NCBI GenBank assembly: GCA_020851995.1
Contig: JADZBO010000131.1
Coordinates: 1 to 39,490 of the forward strand
DNA from: Burkholderiaceae bacterium
GTDB lineage: Bacteria > Pseudomonadota > Gammaproteobacteria > Burkholderiales > Burkholderiaceae_B
DNA length: 39,490 nt
Direction of reading: 5' to 3'
Below, piece by piece: positions 1 to 7,911 of this stretch. The position numbers were made by a program, and so were the translations under genes. A model generated the notes under the pieces. The model was not told the origin of the DNA and did not search any database. It saw only the letters and a list, made by a program, of their open reading frames with translations. Positions within the stretch are counted from its first letter, which is position 1. Every line of letters starts with the position of its first letter.

Positions 1-1211
1 AAAGTTCGATCCACTTCGCTTAAGTTCGCTTCGTCGCAAGTGGACTGCCATTCGCCTTCGATGATACTGACCTGGTGATTCACGATGGCAATCGCGTCTT
101 CTCTGCCGAGCAGAAACGACGAGGCTCCTGCAATGCAAGTCGCCAGCTGACTTCTGCGGTCACCGTCATGGATCAGCATGGCCTGCGATGCCTGCTGCCC
201 TGTTCGTGATTGCGGGCAGATATCATAGGCAGGCGTTAGCGCTAACTGATGGCCGTTCCAGAACGCGGCGTGGTTGCGAGCATGATCGTCGGTATTGCCA
301 CACAGAATGTTGAAGACAATCCGCGAAAACAGCTCTCGCAGAGCTGCCGCAGGCTTGACGAACCGGTGACGGATGATCTGCGCCAGCGTTTCATAACTGG
401 CGTAGGCTGCCATCATTTCATCCAACTCAAGCATGGTCAGGGCAGACACCATGGAGCGCCTGCACCACAGGCGCTCCTGCCTTACGCGGTCAAAGCGCTC
501 AATCAACAGCACATCCTTTCCCATTGCTGAGCGCAACTGGACAGCTGCTGCATCCAACCCCACCTTGCGTGCCAGACGCATGGCAATGAATTCCGCCTTG
601 ACCACACTGTAGAGGTCATTACTTGCAGAAAATTTTGCAATCAGTTTTCGCTCGCCATCGTCAAGCAACGCTTTGGGTCGAGCACCCCCCAGGGATGTTC
701 CGTGCAGCAAGGCCTGATCCAGCTGGGGTGAGAGTGGAATGCCTTGTTCAACTTTTTCTGCAGCCGTGAGCAGGTCTTCCAGAGAAGACTGGTGCGCTTG
801 CCTGGCAGCGTATTGCGTCGGTGATTGCTGAAAATCCAACGCACCGATCCGATCCGACCCTGACTCCAACAGGTAGGTCAACTCATCGAGTTCAACCTCA
901 GCGGTGCGCATCCCTTTTGCCCCCAAGTTGCGATTGATCAGCACGCGACGCCCCCAGGCGTCCGGCGATGCATCGCGAAGGCAACCGGGCATGCTCAGTC
1001 CGGGAACAAGAGGGATGCTGCCTGACTGAAGCGGCAGCTCAGGGTCATAAAGGGAAACGGCATCTGGACGAGCCAGGTAGGTGCGGCCGTAGTTGAAGAT
1101 CAACTGCTCGCCTTGCTTACTGAGAAGGCCTGCGACAACAGGGGCAGTTGCATCTGGCAGCCAGGCCCAAACGTATGCCTCGGAATACACTGCGGCCAAC
1201 TTAGAAGTCAT
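1..1211 (-). CDS. hipA: HipA-family serine/threonine kinase toxin (partial, 3' end off the left edge)
   Basis: This is the toxin kinase of a type II toxin-antitoxin pair; characterised HipA proteins phosphorylate glutamyl-tRNA synthetase and halt growth. I translated 403 codons, with no stop before the window edge. Seen: a Gly-rich loop GTSLGGARPKA (about 171-181), a lysine in LIAKF (190-194), LLIERFDR (235-242), the catalytic-loop motif NTDDHARN (306-313) and a DFG-like PAYDI (327-331), in the order expected for HipA kinases. The ATG at 1211 lies inside the 3' end of hipB (11-bp overlap), which implies translational coupling and makes this the natural start. HipA proteins are usually 400-440 residues, so only a short C-terminal piece should be missing. 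All key motifs are intact, so it looks functional. Base composition appears less GC-rich than the housekeeping genes nearby (by eye, not computed). Confidence 0.9.
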   Translation of the reverse strand, partial: MTSKLAAVYSEAYVWAWLPDATAPVVAGLLSKQGEQLIFNYGRTYLARPDAVSLYDPELPLQSGSIPLVPGLSMPGCLRDASPDAWGRRVLINRNLGAKGMRTAEVELDELTYLLESGSDRIGALDFQQSPTQYAARQAHQSSLEDLLTAAEKVEQGIPLSPQLDQALLHGTSLGGARPKALLDDGERKLIAKFSASNDLYSVVKAEFIAMRLARKVGLDAAAVQLRSAMGKDVLLIERFDRVRQERLWCRRSMVSALTMLELDEMMAAYASYETLAQIIRHRFVKPAAALRELFSRIVFNILCGNTDDHARNHAAFWNGHQLALTPAYDICPQSRTGQQASQAMLIHDGDRRSQLATCIAGASSFLLGREDAIAIVNHQVSIIEGEWQSTCDEANLSEVDRT

Positions 1212-1533
1212 CTTTCACTTTCCGGACTCGGACGGCTTTGGGCAACAAGGCCAATTTTTCCCGATGCAGTGTCAGTTGGTTGGTCAACTGTCGCTGCTCC
1301 TGATCAAACAAAGGCACACCGCAGATAGTGGCGACTTCGAACACCGCACCGATCGAGCAACCCGGGTCTCCGCGCTCAATGCGCTGGAGCAAGGCACGCG
1401 AGATACCCGCGCGGGCAGCCAAATCCACCGTCGTCATTGCCTTGACCAGCCGCGCCTCGCGGACAAGCTGACCCAGCAGTTCAAGCGCGCTTAAGCTGTA
1501 CTGGGAGTAGGGACGTGAAATCGGCTTGCTCAT
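1201..1533 (-). CDS. hipB: HipB-like XRE-family antitoxin and autorepressor
   Basis: A 110-residue DNA-binding protein with one XRE-type helix-turn-helix at roughly residues 20-75; TVDLAARAGISRALLQRIE (35-53) covers the recognition helices. In HipBA pairs the antitoxin neutralises HipA by binding it, and represses the operon by binding palindromic operators. It lies directly upstream of and overlaps hipA, the standard order. The C-terminal third (QRQLTNQLTLHREK onward) is polar and charged and may contact HipA; that is inference. The ATG at 1533 is followed closely upstream by a motif that recurs three times in the next 140 bp, listed separately as the candidate operator region. Confidence 0.88.
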   Translation of the reverse strand: MSKPISRPYSQYSLSALELLGQLVREARLVKAMTTVDLAARAGISRALLQRIERGDPGCSIGAVFEVATICGVPLFDQEQRQLTNQLTLHREKLALLPKAVRVRKVKDDF

Positions 1534-1543
1534 GATGATGACG

Positions 1544-1671
1544 CATTAATGAGCCACTAAGCACCATAGCGGCTTTTTTATGATTCATTGTCTCATGCAT
1601 CTCGATGACAGCCAACAGAAATTGGCTCATTAATGATGCACAAAATTTTCATTGGACTCGCTAATGAGTCA
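1544..1671. promoter_or_regulatory. candidate HipB operator region: three copies of a 13-bp motif
   Basis: The 13-mer TGGCTCATTAATG occurs perfectly at 1623-1635 (+) and 1544-1556 (-), forming a perfect inverted repeat around the presumed hip promoter. A third, diverged copy, TGACTCATTAGCG, is at 1659-1671 (-) and forms the small palindrome GACTC-N6-GAGTC at 1655-1670. The consensus is TGRCTCATTARYG. The first copy begins 11 bp upstream of the hipB start codon. Multiple operator copies upstream of hipB are known from E. coli (a different sequence, TATCC-N8-GGATA). That this motif binds this HipB is inference. I could not assign a clear -10/-35 pair. The rest of the 240-bp gap between hipB and ubiE shows no gene. 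Confidence 0.6.
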
Positions 1672-1773
1672 TTTTCTGCAATTCAACCAGCAGACTGTCA
1701 GGCGTCAAAGCTGTCGGACATGAATTCCACGCAACTCGCGCGCAAAAGGCGGGAGTCTGAGCGAAGTCGGGCA

Positions 1774-2514
1774 TCAGCCGAGTTTGACACCCTCGTGCAC
1801 GGCCGTCAGGCCCGCGGTCAGGTTGAAATACTGGACCCGCGACAGACCGGCATCGGTCAGCATCGCCTTGAGGGATTCCTGGTCGGGATGCATGCGGATT
1901 GATTCGGCGAGATAGCGATAGCTCTCGGCATCGCCGGCGACTTTCTGGCCAAGCCAGGGCAAAATCTTGAACGAGTACCAGTCGTAGGCAGGCGCCAGCG
2001 GTTTGGCGATGTGGGAGAACTCGAGCACCAGCAACTTGCCGCCCGGCGCCAGTACACGGGTCATTTCGGCAAGCGCGCGATCCTTGTGGGTCATGTTGCG
2101 CAAGCCGTAGGCGACCGTCACGCGGTCGAAGTAGTTGTCGGGAAACGGCAGCTTTTCAGCATCGCAGACCGCCAGCGGCAGGATCAGGCCTTCGTCGGTC
2201 AACCGGTCGCGCCCTGCGCGCAGCATCGAATCGTTGATGTCGGTCAGCCAGACCTCGCCGTCGGGTCCGGCCTGGCGCGCGAACGCGCGCGCCAGATCAC
2301 CGGTACCCCCGGCAATGTCGAGCACCTTCATGCCGGGGCGGACAGCGGCACGACCGATCGTGAATGCCTTCCAGATCCGGTGCAAACCGCCGGACATCAG
2401 ATCGTTCATCAGGTCGTAGCGCGATGCAACCGAGTGAAAAACCTCAGCCACCTTGCTGGCTTTTTCGGACTCACCAACGGTCTGGTAACCAAAATGTGTT
2501 TTTTCTTCGGACAT
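1774..2514 (-). CDS. ubiE: bifunctional demethylmenaquinone / 2-methoxy-6-polyprenyl-benzoquinol C-methyltransferase
   Basis: UbiE transfers a methyl group from S-adenosylmethionine to a ring carbon of the ubiquinone (and, where present, menaquinone) precursor in the cytoplasm. The protein is 246 residues, the normal family length. The UbiE signature [19 protein letters not shown] (31-49) and the SAM-binding motif [11 protein letters not shown] (64-73) are clear, and the post-motif regions LTDIN and VAYGLRNM fit the class I methyltransferase fold. A GTG nine bases upstream would add three residues; I prefer the ATG giving MSEEK, which matches typical N-termini. It is divergent from phoB, sharing a 154-bp intergenic region, and is followed on the same strand by hipBA, which lies 240 bp away and probably has its own promoter. 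Confidence 0.95.
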   Translation of the reverse strand: MSEEKTHFGYQTVGESEKASKVAEVFHSVASRYDLMNDLMSGGLHRIWKAFTIGRAAVRPGMKVLDIAGGTGDLARAFARQAGPDGEVWLTDINDSMLRAGRDRLTDEGLILPLAVCDAEKLPFPDNYFDRVTVAYGLRNMTHKDRALAEMTRVLAPGGKLLVLEFSHIAKPLAPAYDWYSFKILPWLGQKVAGDAESYRYLAESIRMHPDQESLKAMLTDAGLSRVQYFNLTAGLTAVHEGVKLG

Positions 2515-2587
2515 GGATAACACCCAGAAAACAGCGCGACGCGCGCGAAAGCCGAGCGCAATAGCGCATTATCGCAGTTGTGGGAGC

Positions 2588-2621
2588 ATGTCATCAACAT
2601 GACACATTCAAGCCATACTAT
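2588..2621 (+). promoter_or_regulatory. candidate Pho box and -10 element in front of phoB
   Basis: Bases 2588-2605 match 13 of 18 positions of the E. coli Pho-box consensus (two TGTCA-type half sites 11 bp apart, the second reading TGACA). A -10-like TACTAT at 2616-2621 starts 10 bp after the box, the spacing seen in PhoB-activated promoters, where the box replaces the -35. The same bases also form the inverted repeat TGTCAT-CAAC-ATGACA (2589-2604). Position 47 bp before the phoB ATG suggests autoregulation of phoBR. Match count and spacing are read directly; PhoB binding is inference. Confidence 0.5.
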
Positions 2622-2668
2622 CGTCACATCTGTGCGCATCAGGGCACCAACGTCAACTCGTAAACTCC

Positions 2669-3367
2669 ATGTCAAGCACGATTCTCGTTGTCGAAGACGA
2701 ACCCGCCATTCAGGAACTGATCGCCGTCAACCTGTCGTTTGCCGGCCATAAGGTGCTGCGCGCCTTTGACGTCAGTCAGGCGGATACGCTGATCCGTGCG
2801 GAACTGCCCGATCTGATCATCCTGGACTGGATGCTGCCCGGCGTGTCCGGCCTTGCACTGGCAAAAAAGCTGCGCTCCGACGAGCGCACCCGAACGGTGC
2901 CGGTCATCATGCTGACGGCCAAGGGCGCGGAACAGGACAAGATCGATGGCCTGGAAGCCGGCGCCGACGACTACATCACCAAACCGTTCTCCCCCAAGGA
3001 GCTGATGGCGCGGATCAAGGCGGTGCTGCGGCGCCGCGCGCCCCAGCTGACCGACGACATGATCGCGGTCGACGGGCTCACGCTGGACCCTGTCGCTCAC
3101 CGACTCACGGGCAGAGGGCAGGCACTGCCCATCGGACCGACCGAATTTCGCCTGCTGCACTTTTTCATGACGCACCCGGAACGCGTGTTCTCGCGCGGAC
3201 AGCTACTTGATCAGGTCTGGGGCGACCATGTGTTTGTCGAAGAGCGCACGGTCGACGTCCACATCCGGCGTCTGCGTAAAGCCCTTGAACCCAGCGGACA
3301 CGACGCCCACGTGGAAACGGTGCGGGGCAGCGGCTACCGGTTCACCGGCAGTCTTCCCTCGAAATGA
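2669..3367 (+). CDS. phoB: phosphate regulon response regulator PhoB
   Basis: An OmpR/PhoB-class response regulator of 232 residues. The receiver domain (about 3-120) has the acidic pocket ED (9-10), phospho-acceptor Asp53 in LILDWMLPG, Thr83 and Lys105 in YITKPFSPKEL, the last motif being highly PhoB-like. The winged-helix DNA-binding domain (about 130-228) contains PTEFRLLHFF and the recognition region RTVDVHIRRLRKAL, ending with RGSGYRF. In the family it is phosphorylated by PhoR under phosphate limitation and activates phosphate uptake genes at Pho boxes. phoR follows 38 bp downstream. phoU and the pst transporter genes are not in this window, so they must lie elsewhere if present. Confidence 0.95.
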   Translation: MSSTILVVEDEPAIQELIAVNLSFAGHKVLRAFDVSQADTLIRAELPDLIILDWMLPGVSGLALAKKLRSDERTRTVPVIMLTAKGAEQDKIDGLEAGADDYITKPFSPKELMARIKAVLRRRAPQLTDDMIAVDGLTLDPVAHRLTGRGQALPIGPTEFRLLHFFMTHPERVFSRGQLLDQVWGDHVFVEERTVDVHIRRLRKALEPSGHDAHVETVRGSGYRFTGSLPSK

Positions 3368-3405
3368 AGCACGGCTGAACGTCGGGCGGTGCGACAATTC
3401 ACGCC

Positions 3406-4725
3406 ATGAAATGGCAACGAACCCTCATTCTGTTCACGCTCAGCGTGCTGGTTGCGACGGCGCTGCAGGTCTATGCGCACACGCCCGCGGGCTGGATCAT
3501 CCTGGCGCTCGCGACCGGCGGGCTGCTGGTCGACCGGCGCCGGCAGGCGTCGCGCGTCGCCGCCTGGGCTGAAAGTCCGGACACCGCTCCCCCGGCGGGT
3601 ATCGGCGCCTGGGAAGAAGTCGTCGCCGCTCTTTACCGCCACAATAAATTCCTCAAACAGACCCGCGACGAACTTCAGCAGACCAACGCGGCGATCATGT
3701 CGGCGGCGCGGGCATTGCCAATGGGCGCGGTCACCCTGAACCGGGATTTTCAGATTCACTGGTTCAACGGCGCGGCCGAAAAACTGCTGCGACTCAAGAC
3801 GGATCGCGACGTCGGCCAGAACCTTCTGAACCTGCTGCGCTCGCCCGAATTCGTGGCCTACGCCTCCAAGGGCGACTGGTCTTCGCACGTGGTCGTGCGC
3901 CTGTCGTGGGGATCCGGGCAGGACCAGACCCTGATGATGCAGCTCGTGCCCTACGCGCTGGACCAGATTCTGCTGCTCGCCCGCGACCTGACCCAGATTG
4001 AACGGCTTGAGACCATCCGCCGGGATTTCGTCGCCAACGTTTCCCACGAAATGCGCACGCCGCTCACGGTGCTGTCGGGTTTTCTCGAAACGCTCATCGA
4101 TGCGCCAACAGCGGCGCTCAGCGAAGAGCAGCGGTCGCACTACCTGCAACTGATGCAGGATCAGACGCGCCGCATGACTGCACTTGTCGCGGATCTGCTG
4201 ACCTTGTCCGACCTGGAGTCGACGCTCGCGGCCGAGCGCACCCCACTGGACATGGAAGCGCTATTTGGCGGGGCCCGGCACCAGGCCGAAGCCTTGTCCG
4301 CCGGACGCCACCGCTTTGAGTGGGAAATCGAACCAGGGCTGAACATTCTCGGGCATGAGCCGGAAATTCAGTCAGCGTTCCTCAACCTTCTGACGAATGC
4401 GGTGCGCTATACGCCCGACGGCGGAAAAATCACCGTGCGCTGGCAAACCGCCCCTGACCAGGGCGCGGTCTACAGCGTGACCGATACCGGCATCGGCATC
4501 GCGTCCGAGCACCTGCCGCGCCTGACCGAGCGGTTCTACCGCGTCGATCGCGGCCGTTCGCGCGAACTGGGCGGAACCGGGCTGGGCCTGGCCATCGCCA
4601 AACACGTCGCGATGCGACACGATGCACAACTCGATATCCGCAGCAAGCTGGGCCAGGGCAGTGTTTTCAGCCTGACCTTCGACCACAGCCGGGTGATTCG
4701 TCGGGATGACGCACCGGCCTCGTGA
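3406..4725 (+). CDS. phoR: phosphate regulon sensor histidine kinase PhoR
   Basis: A 439-residue membrane histidine kinase paired with PhoB. Two hydrophobic segments (about 4-24 and 28-42) with almost no periplasmic loop are typical of PhoR, which senses phosphate through the Pst transporter and PhoU rather than through a periplasmic domain. A PAS domain (about 97-195, with HWFNGAAEKLL) is followed by the HisKA H-box FVANVSHEMRTPL with phospho-acceptor His214, the N-box around Asn331 (LLTNAVRYTPDGG), the G1 box DTGIGI (360-365) and G2 box GGTGLGLAI (389-397). All catalytic boxes are intact. It is probably co-transcribed with phoB. The last 30 residues are unremarkable. Confidence 0.95.
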   Translation: MKWQRTLILFTLSVLVATALQVYAHTPAGWIILALATGGLLVDRRRQASRVAAWAESPDTAPPAGIGAWEEVVAALYRHNKFLKQTRDELQQTNAAIMSAARALPMGAVTLNRDFQIHWFNGAAEKLLRLKTDRDVGQNLLNLLRSPEFVAYASKGDWSSHVVVRLSWGSGQDQTLMMQLVPYALDQILLLARDLTQIERLETIRRDFVANVSHEMRTPLTVLSGFLETLIDAPTAALSEEQRSHYLQLMQDQTRRMTALVADLLTLSDLESTLAAERTPLDMEALFGGARHQAEALSAGRHRFEWEIEPGLNILGHEPEIQSAFLNLLTNAVRYTPDGGKITVRWQTAPDQGAVYSVTDTGIGIASEHLPRLTERFYRVDRGRSRELGGTGLGLAIAKHVAMRHDAQLDIRSKLGQGSVFSLTFDHSRVIRRDDAPAS

Positions 4726-4849
4726 AAAAATGGCATGAATCCCCGCCGCCGTGAAACGCAAAACAGCATAAACTCATCACTTCCCGCGCAGCGTCTGGTC
4801 GTTTCGCACACATGCGCGTCGCCCCTGATCAATCCAACGGAGTCGCTCG

Positions 4850-5281
4850 ATGAGTTCGCAAGCCACCATGCCCCCCTTCCACCTCGCGTTCCCCGTGCGT
4901 GATATCGAAGAGGCACGTCAGTTTTATGTCGGCGTGCTCGGATGCGGCGAAGGACGCAGCTCTCCGGACTGGGTCGACTTCGATTTCTACGGACACCAGG
5001 TTGTCGCGCACCTTGCTCCGGACGAGTGCGGTCACGCACAGACCAGCTCGGTGGATTCGCACCAGGTTCCCGTGCGCCACTTTGGCGCCGTGCTGTCGAT
5101 CCCGCAGTGGGAAGCGCTCGCGGACAAGCTGCGCAGCGCCGGAACCAAGTTCATCATCGAGCCCTACGTCCGTTTCAAGGGCGAAGTGGGCGAGCAGGCC
5201 ACCATGTTCTTCCTCGATCCGTCGGGTAACGCCATCGAGTTCAAGGCGTTCAAGAACCTGGATTCGCTGTTCGCCAAGTAG
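4850..5281 (+). CDS. VOC-superfamily (glyoxalase/dioxygenase-fold) protein
   Basis: A 143-residue vicinal-oxygen-chelate protein with two beta-alpha-beta-beta-beta modules. Candidate metal ligands sit at the expected places: His11 in FHLAFPVRD, His77 in HFGAVLS and Glu130 in NAIEFKAF, with a further candidate among His49/His54 in YGHQVVAHL. The C-terminal FLDPSGNAIEFK is the classic VOC ending. The substrate cannot be told from sequence; these proteins include glyoxalases, extradiol dioxygenases and fosfomycin-resistance enzymes. A GGAG about 8 bases before the ATG is a good ribosome binding site. The stop codon is only 7 bp before pxpB, so it is likely the first gene of the pxp operon, which hints at a role connected with glutathione or 5-oxoproline metabolism (inference). 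Confidence 0.85.
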   Translation: MSSQATMPPFHLAFPVRDIEEARQFYVGVLGCGEGRSSPDWVDFDFYGHQVVAHLAPDECGHAQTSSVDSHQVPVRHFGAVLSIPQWEALADKLRSAGTKFIIEPYVRFKGEVGEQATMFFLDPSGNAIEFKAFKNLDSLFAK

Positions 5282-5288
5282 GCTTGCG

Positions 5289-6044
5289 ATGGCAAAGGCG
5301 CAGCGTTCCAAGGGCAAGCCTTCGCAGGAACCCGCCTGGGCATTTCGCCAGCAGGGCGATCGTTGCCTGAGCCTGGATTTCGGCGACAAGATCAGCGTCG
5401 AGACCGGCCTGCAATGTCTGGCGGCCGCCGGCGTCCTGCGTGAGGCCGGTTTGCCCGGAGTGACCGACGTGGTGCCGTCCTACACGGCGGTCGCTGTGCA
5501 TTTTCTGCCCGATCCTGATTCGGATGGCAAAGTTTCCGCGTTTGACGCGCAATGCGCGCGCATCAGCGCACTGCTCGGCGCCGGACTGCCGGAGGTGTCG
5601 GCATCTTCACGCGAGATCGAGATCCCCGTCTGTTATGGCGGTCGTCATGGCCCGGATCTCGGCGATGTGGCCCGAGCCGCCGACCTCACGGAAGACGAAA
5701 TCATCGCCCTGCACACGGCGCCCGGCAGCATGGTGTTCACGCTGGGCTTTGCACCAGGCTTGCCGTATATCGGCGTGCACGACGCCGCGCTGAACCTGCC
5801 CCGGCGCGCCGTTCCGCGCACGGCGGTCGCGCAGGGGTCGGTTGCCATCGCCAACCGTCAGACGACCATTTATCCCAACGTGCTGCCCGGCGGCTGGCAC
5901 ATCCTGGGTGCGACCCCTCTGGTGATGTTTGATGCCACGCGCCCCAACCCGACACTGTTGATGCCGGGCGACCGGGTGCGCTTCGTGCCGATTTCCGAGC
6001 AGGATTTCGAGCGCATCGCCGTTGAGCAAGGACGCACACCATGA
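5289..6044 (+). CDS. pxpB: 5-oxoprolinase subunit PxpB (KipI-like)
   Basis: Subunit of the prokaryotic ATP-dependent 5-oxoprolinase PxpABC, which opens 5-oxo-L-proline (pyroglutamate), a damage product of glutamine and glutamate, to L-glutamate. The 251-residue protein matches the allophanate-hydrolase-subunit-1/KipI family: VPSYTAVAVHF, YGGRHGPDLGDVA, and the strong signature SMVFTLGFAPGLPYIG followed by RTAVAQGSVAIANRQTTIYP. The reading frame stays open for 130 codons upstream through the VOC gene, but that part has the wrong codon character; I start at the ATG just after the VOC stop. The 3' end overlaps pxpC by ATGA. The first 15 residues are basic and slightly longer than usual. Confidence 0.93.
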   Translation: MAKAQRSKGKPSQEPAWAFRQQGDRCLSLDFGDKISVETGLQCLAAAGVLREAGLPGVTDVVPSYTAVAVHFLPDPDSDGKVSAFDAQCARISALLGAGLPEVSASSREIEIPVCYGGRHGPDLGDVARAADLTEDEIIALHTAPGSMVFTLGFAPGLPYIGVHDAALNLPRRAVPRTAVAQGSVAIANRQTTIYPNVLPGGWHILGATPLVMFDATRPNPTLLMPGDRVRFVPISEQDFERIAVEQGRTP

Positions 6045-7045
6045 CGCTGCAAGTCGTGCGGCCGGGGATGCTGTCGACGTTTCAGGACCTGGGACGCACC
6101 GGGCTGCAGCACCTGGGTGTTCCTGTCGCAGGCGCGATGGACGAGCGCGCCCACCGCCTCGCCAACCTGCTGGCCGGCAACGCGCCGGATCTGGCAACCA
6201 TCGAAATCACGATGACGGGGCCAACCCTGCGCGCGCAATCGCCGTGCTGCTTCGCCATTTCAGGCGCGGATCTCAGCCCCACCATCAACGGCCATCCGAT
6301 CCCCCTCAATCGCCCGCTCATCATGCGCGCAGGCGACGAGGTCGCTTTCGGCGAACGGCGTCACGGCACGCGCTGCTATCTGGCCGTGCATGGCGGCTTC
6401 GACCTGGAGCCGGTACTCGGCAGCAACAGCACTTACCTGCGCAGCGGCATCGGCCCGTGGCACGGTCGCGCGTTGCGCCGCGGCGACGAGCTGGGACTGC
6501 GCCGCAGCTTCGAGCCAGGTCGCAATAACCGCGGGATCACCTCGCTTGCATTGGCACTCTCCAACATCGAGGTCTATTTGCCGGGGCCTGTCGCACAGTC
6601 CGCGCGACGCCGGGTGCGCGTGATCAAGAGTGCGCAATGGCGCGAATTCACGCCTGAAAGCTGTGTCGCCTTCCTGACTCAAACCTTTCGCATCAGCCCC
6701 GATTCCGAGCGCATGGGCTATCGCCTCCAGGGGCCCGAATTGTCGATGACGCAACCCCGGCAGATGTTGTCTGAGGCAACCACCTTCGGCACGATCCAGG
6801 TACCCGCCGGCGGTCAGCCCATCGTGCTGATGGCCGATCGCCAGACCACGGGCGGCTATCCCAAGCTCGGCTACGTCGCCAGCGTCGATTTGCCGCTGCT
6901 CGCCCAACTCGGGCCGGGTGACCACGTACAGTTCGAGGCAATCGCCCTGGATACTGCCCAGCAACTCGATTTACGACGCACGCGTGCGTTTATCGAACTT
7001 GCCAGCGCACTCGAACCGATCAAAACCATGCTCACCAATCACTGA
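6041..7045 (+). CDS. pxpC: 5-oxoprolinase subunit PxpC (KipA-like)
   Basis: A 334-residue biotin-dependent-carboxylase-like domain protein of the allophanate-hydrolase-subunit-2/KipA family, the partner of PxpB in 5-oxoprolinase. The N-terminal signature GMLSTFQDLGRTGLQHLGVP (9-28) and the C-terminal ADRQTTGGYPKLGYVAS are diagnostic; EITMTGPTLRA and CYLAVHGGFDLEPVLGS are also family-typical. Start ATG overlaps the pxpB stop (ATGA), indicating coupled translation and probably 1:1 expression. PxpB and PxpC are thought to form the ATP-dependent phosphorylating part of the enzyme (family knowledge). Confidence 0.93.
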   Translation: MTLQVVRPGMLSTFQDLGRTGLQHLGVPVAGAMDERAHRLANLLAGNAPDLATIEITMTGPTLRAQSPCCFAISGADLSPTINGHPIPLNRPLIMRAGDEVAFGERRHGTRCYLAVHGGFDLEPVLGSNSTYLRSGIGPWHGRALRRGDELGLRRSFEPGRNNRGITSLALALSNIEVYLPGPVAQSARRRVRVIKSAQWREFTPESCVAFLTQTFRISPDSERMGYRLQGPELSMTQPRQMLSEATTFGTIQVPAGGQPIVLMADRQTTGGYPKLGYVASVDLPLLAQLGPGDHVQFEAIALDTAQQLDLRRTRAFIELASALEPIKTMLTNH

Positions 7046-7054
7046 GGATTCATC

Positions 7055-7810
7055 ATGACCCTGCGGATCGACCTGAACAGCGACATGGGAGAAAGCTTCG
7101 GCGTCTGGAAAATGGGCGACGACGAGGCGGTCCTGCCGTTTGTCACCTCCGCCAACATCGCCTGCGGTTTTCATGGCGGCGATCCGGCCACGATGCGCAA
7201 GACCGTCGCCGCGGCGTTGCGCCATGGCGTGGCGATCGGCGCACACCCGGGGCTGCCTGACCTACAGGGATTTGGCCGCCGCAACATGGCGATCACCGAC
7301 CAGGAAGCCTACGACATGATGGTCGTGCAGATTGGCGCGCTTGCCGCAGTGGCGGCGTCCCAGGGCGCCGAACTGCGTCATGTGAAGGCCCACGGCCAGC
7401 TCTACAACATGGCGGTCAAAAACGAGGGGCTGTCGCATGCGCTCGCTCAGGCCGTGCATGACGTCGACAGCGATCTGGTGTTCTTTGGCCTGGCAGGCAG
7501 CACCATGCTGCCCATCGCGGAAAAGATCGGCCTGACCGTGGCCAGCGAAGTCTTTGGCGATCGCCACTACATGCCAGACGGCACCCTGTGCCCGCGTAAC
7601 CACCCCGCCGCGATGATCGAGGACGTCAGCGAATCCATTCGCCAGGTGCTGCAGATGGTCAAACAGGGCACCGTCACAGCCCTGGACGGTACGCTGGTCA
7701 AGGTGCGCGCGGATACCCTTTGCATCCATGGCGATCAACCGGGCGCCGCCAGGTTCGCCCAGGCGATTCGCGACGCCTTGCTTGCCGAAGGCGTGCAGAT
7801 CGGCGTCTGA
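7055..7810 (+). CDS. pxpA: 5-oxoprolinase subunit PxpA (LamB/YcsF family)
   Basis: A 251-residue LamB/YcsF-family protein, the third subunit of 5-oxoprolinase, with a TIM-barrel-like polysaccharide-deacetylase-related fold. Clear family motifs are DLNSDMGESFG (6-16), SANIACGFHGGDP, GAHPGLPDLQGFGRR, HVKAHGQLYNM and SEVFGDRHYMPDGTL, including His residues that may hold a metal. A good Shine-Dalgarno (GAGGA) sits 6 bp before the ATG. It closes the VOC-pxpB-pxpC-pxpA run. Many bacteria order these genes pxpA-pxpB-pxpC; here pxpA is last, an arrangement also common in Burkholderiales as far as I recall. Confidence 0.94.
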   Translation: MTLRIDLNSDMGESFGVWKMGDDEAVLPFVTSANIACGFHGGDPATMRKTVAAALRHGVAIGAHPGLPDLQGFGRRNMAITDQEAYDMMVVQIGALAAVAASQGAELRHVKAHGQLYNMAVKNEGLSHALAQAVHDVDSDLVFFGLAGSTMLPIAEKIGLTVASEVFGDRHYMPDGTLCPRNHPAAMIEDVSESIRQVLQMVKQGTVTALDGTLVKVRADTLCIHGDQPGAARFAQAIRDALLAEGVQIGV

Positions 7811-7874
7811 AATACCCGACGACGCTAACGCCCGCGAGGGTTGAACCCGCGGCGGCCAGGACCCGGGCGGCGAC

Positions 7875-7909
7875 TGCGACTCGGGCCCAATACCGTCACG
7901 GTAGTCGCA
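7875..7909. terminator. possible bidirectional terminator hairpin between convergent genes
   Basis: In the 101-bp gap between the convergent genes pxpA and the FAD/Fe-S oxidoreductase, TGCGACT (7875-7881) and AGTCGCA (7903-7909) form a perfect 7-bp inverted repeat; an inner palindrome TACCGT-C-ACGGTA lies at 7891-7903. A second, weaker GC-rich hairpin is at 7832-7852. Neither has a T-run, so a Rho-independent terminator is only a suggestion from the position between two 3' ends. Confidence 0.3.
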
Positions 7910-7911
7910 AG

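Noticed and set aside
641-844. A small 67-codon minus-strand frame
   Set aside because: It lies inside hipA in a different frame; the hipA frame has all kinase motifs.
4899-5288. A 130-codon N-terminal extension of PxpB running through the VOC gene
   Set aside because: This part is Ser/Arg-rich out-of-frame translation of the VOC gene; PxpB similarity begins after the ATG at 5289.
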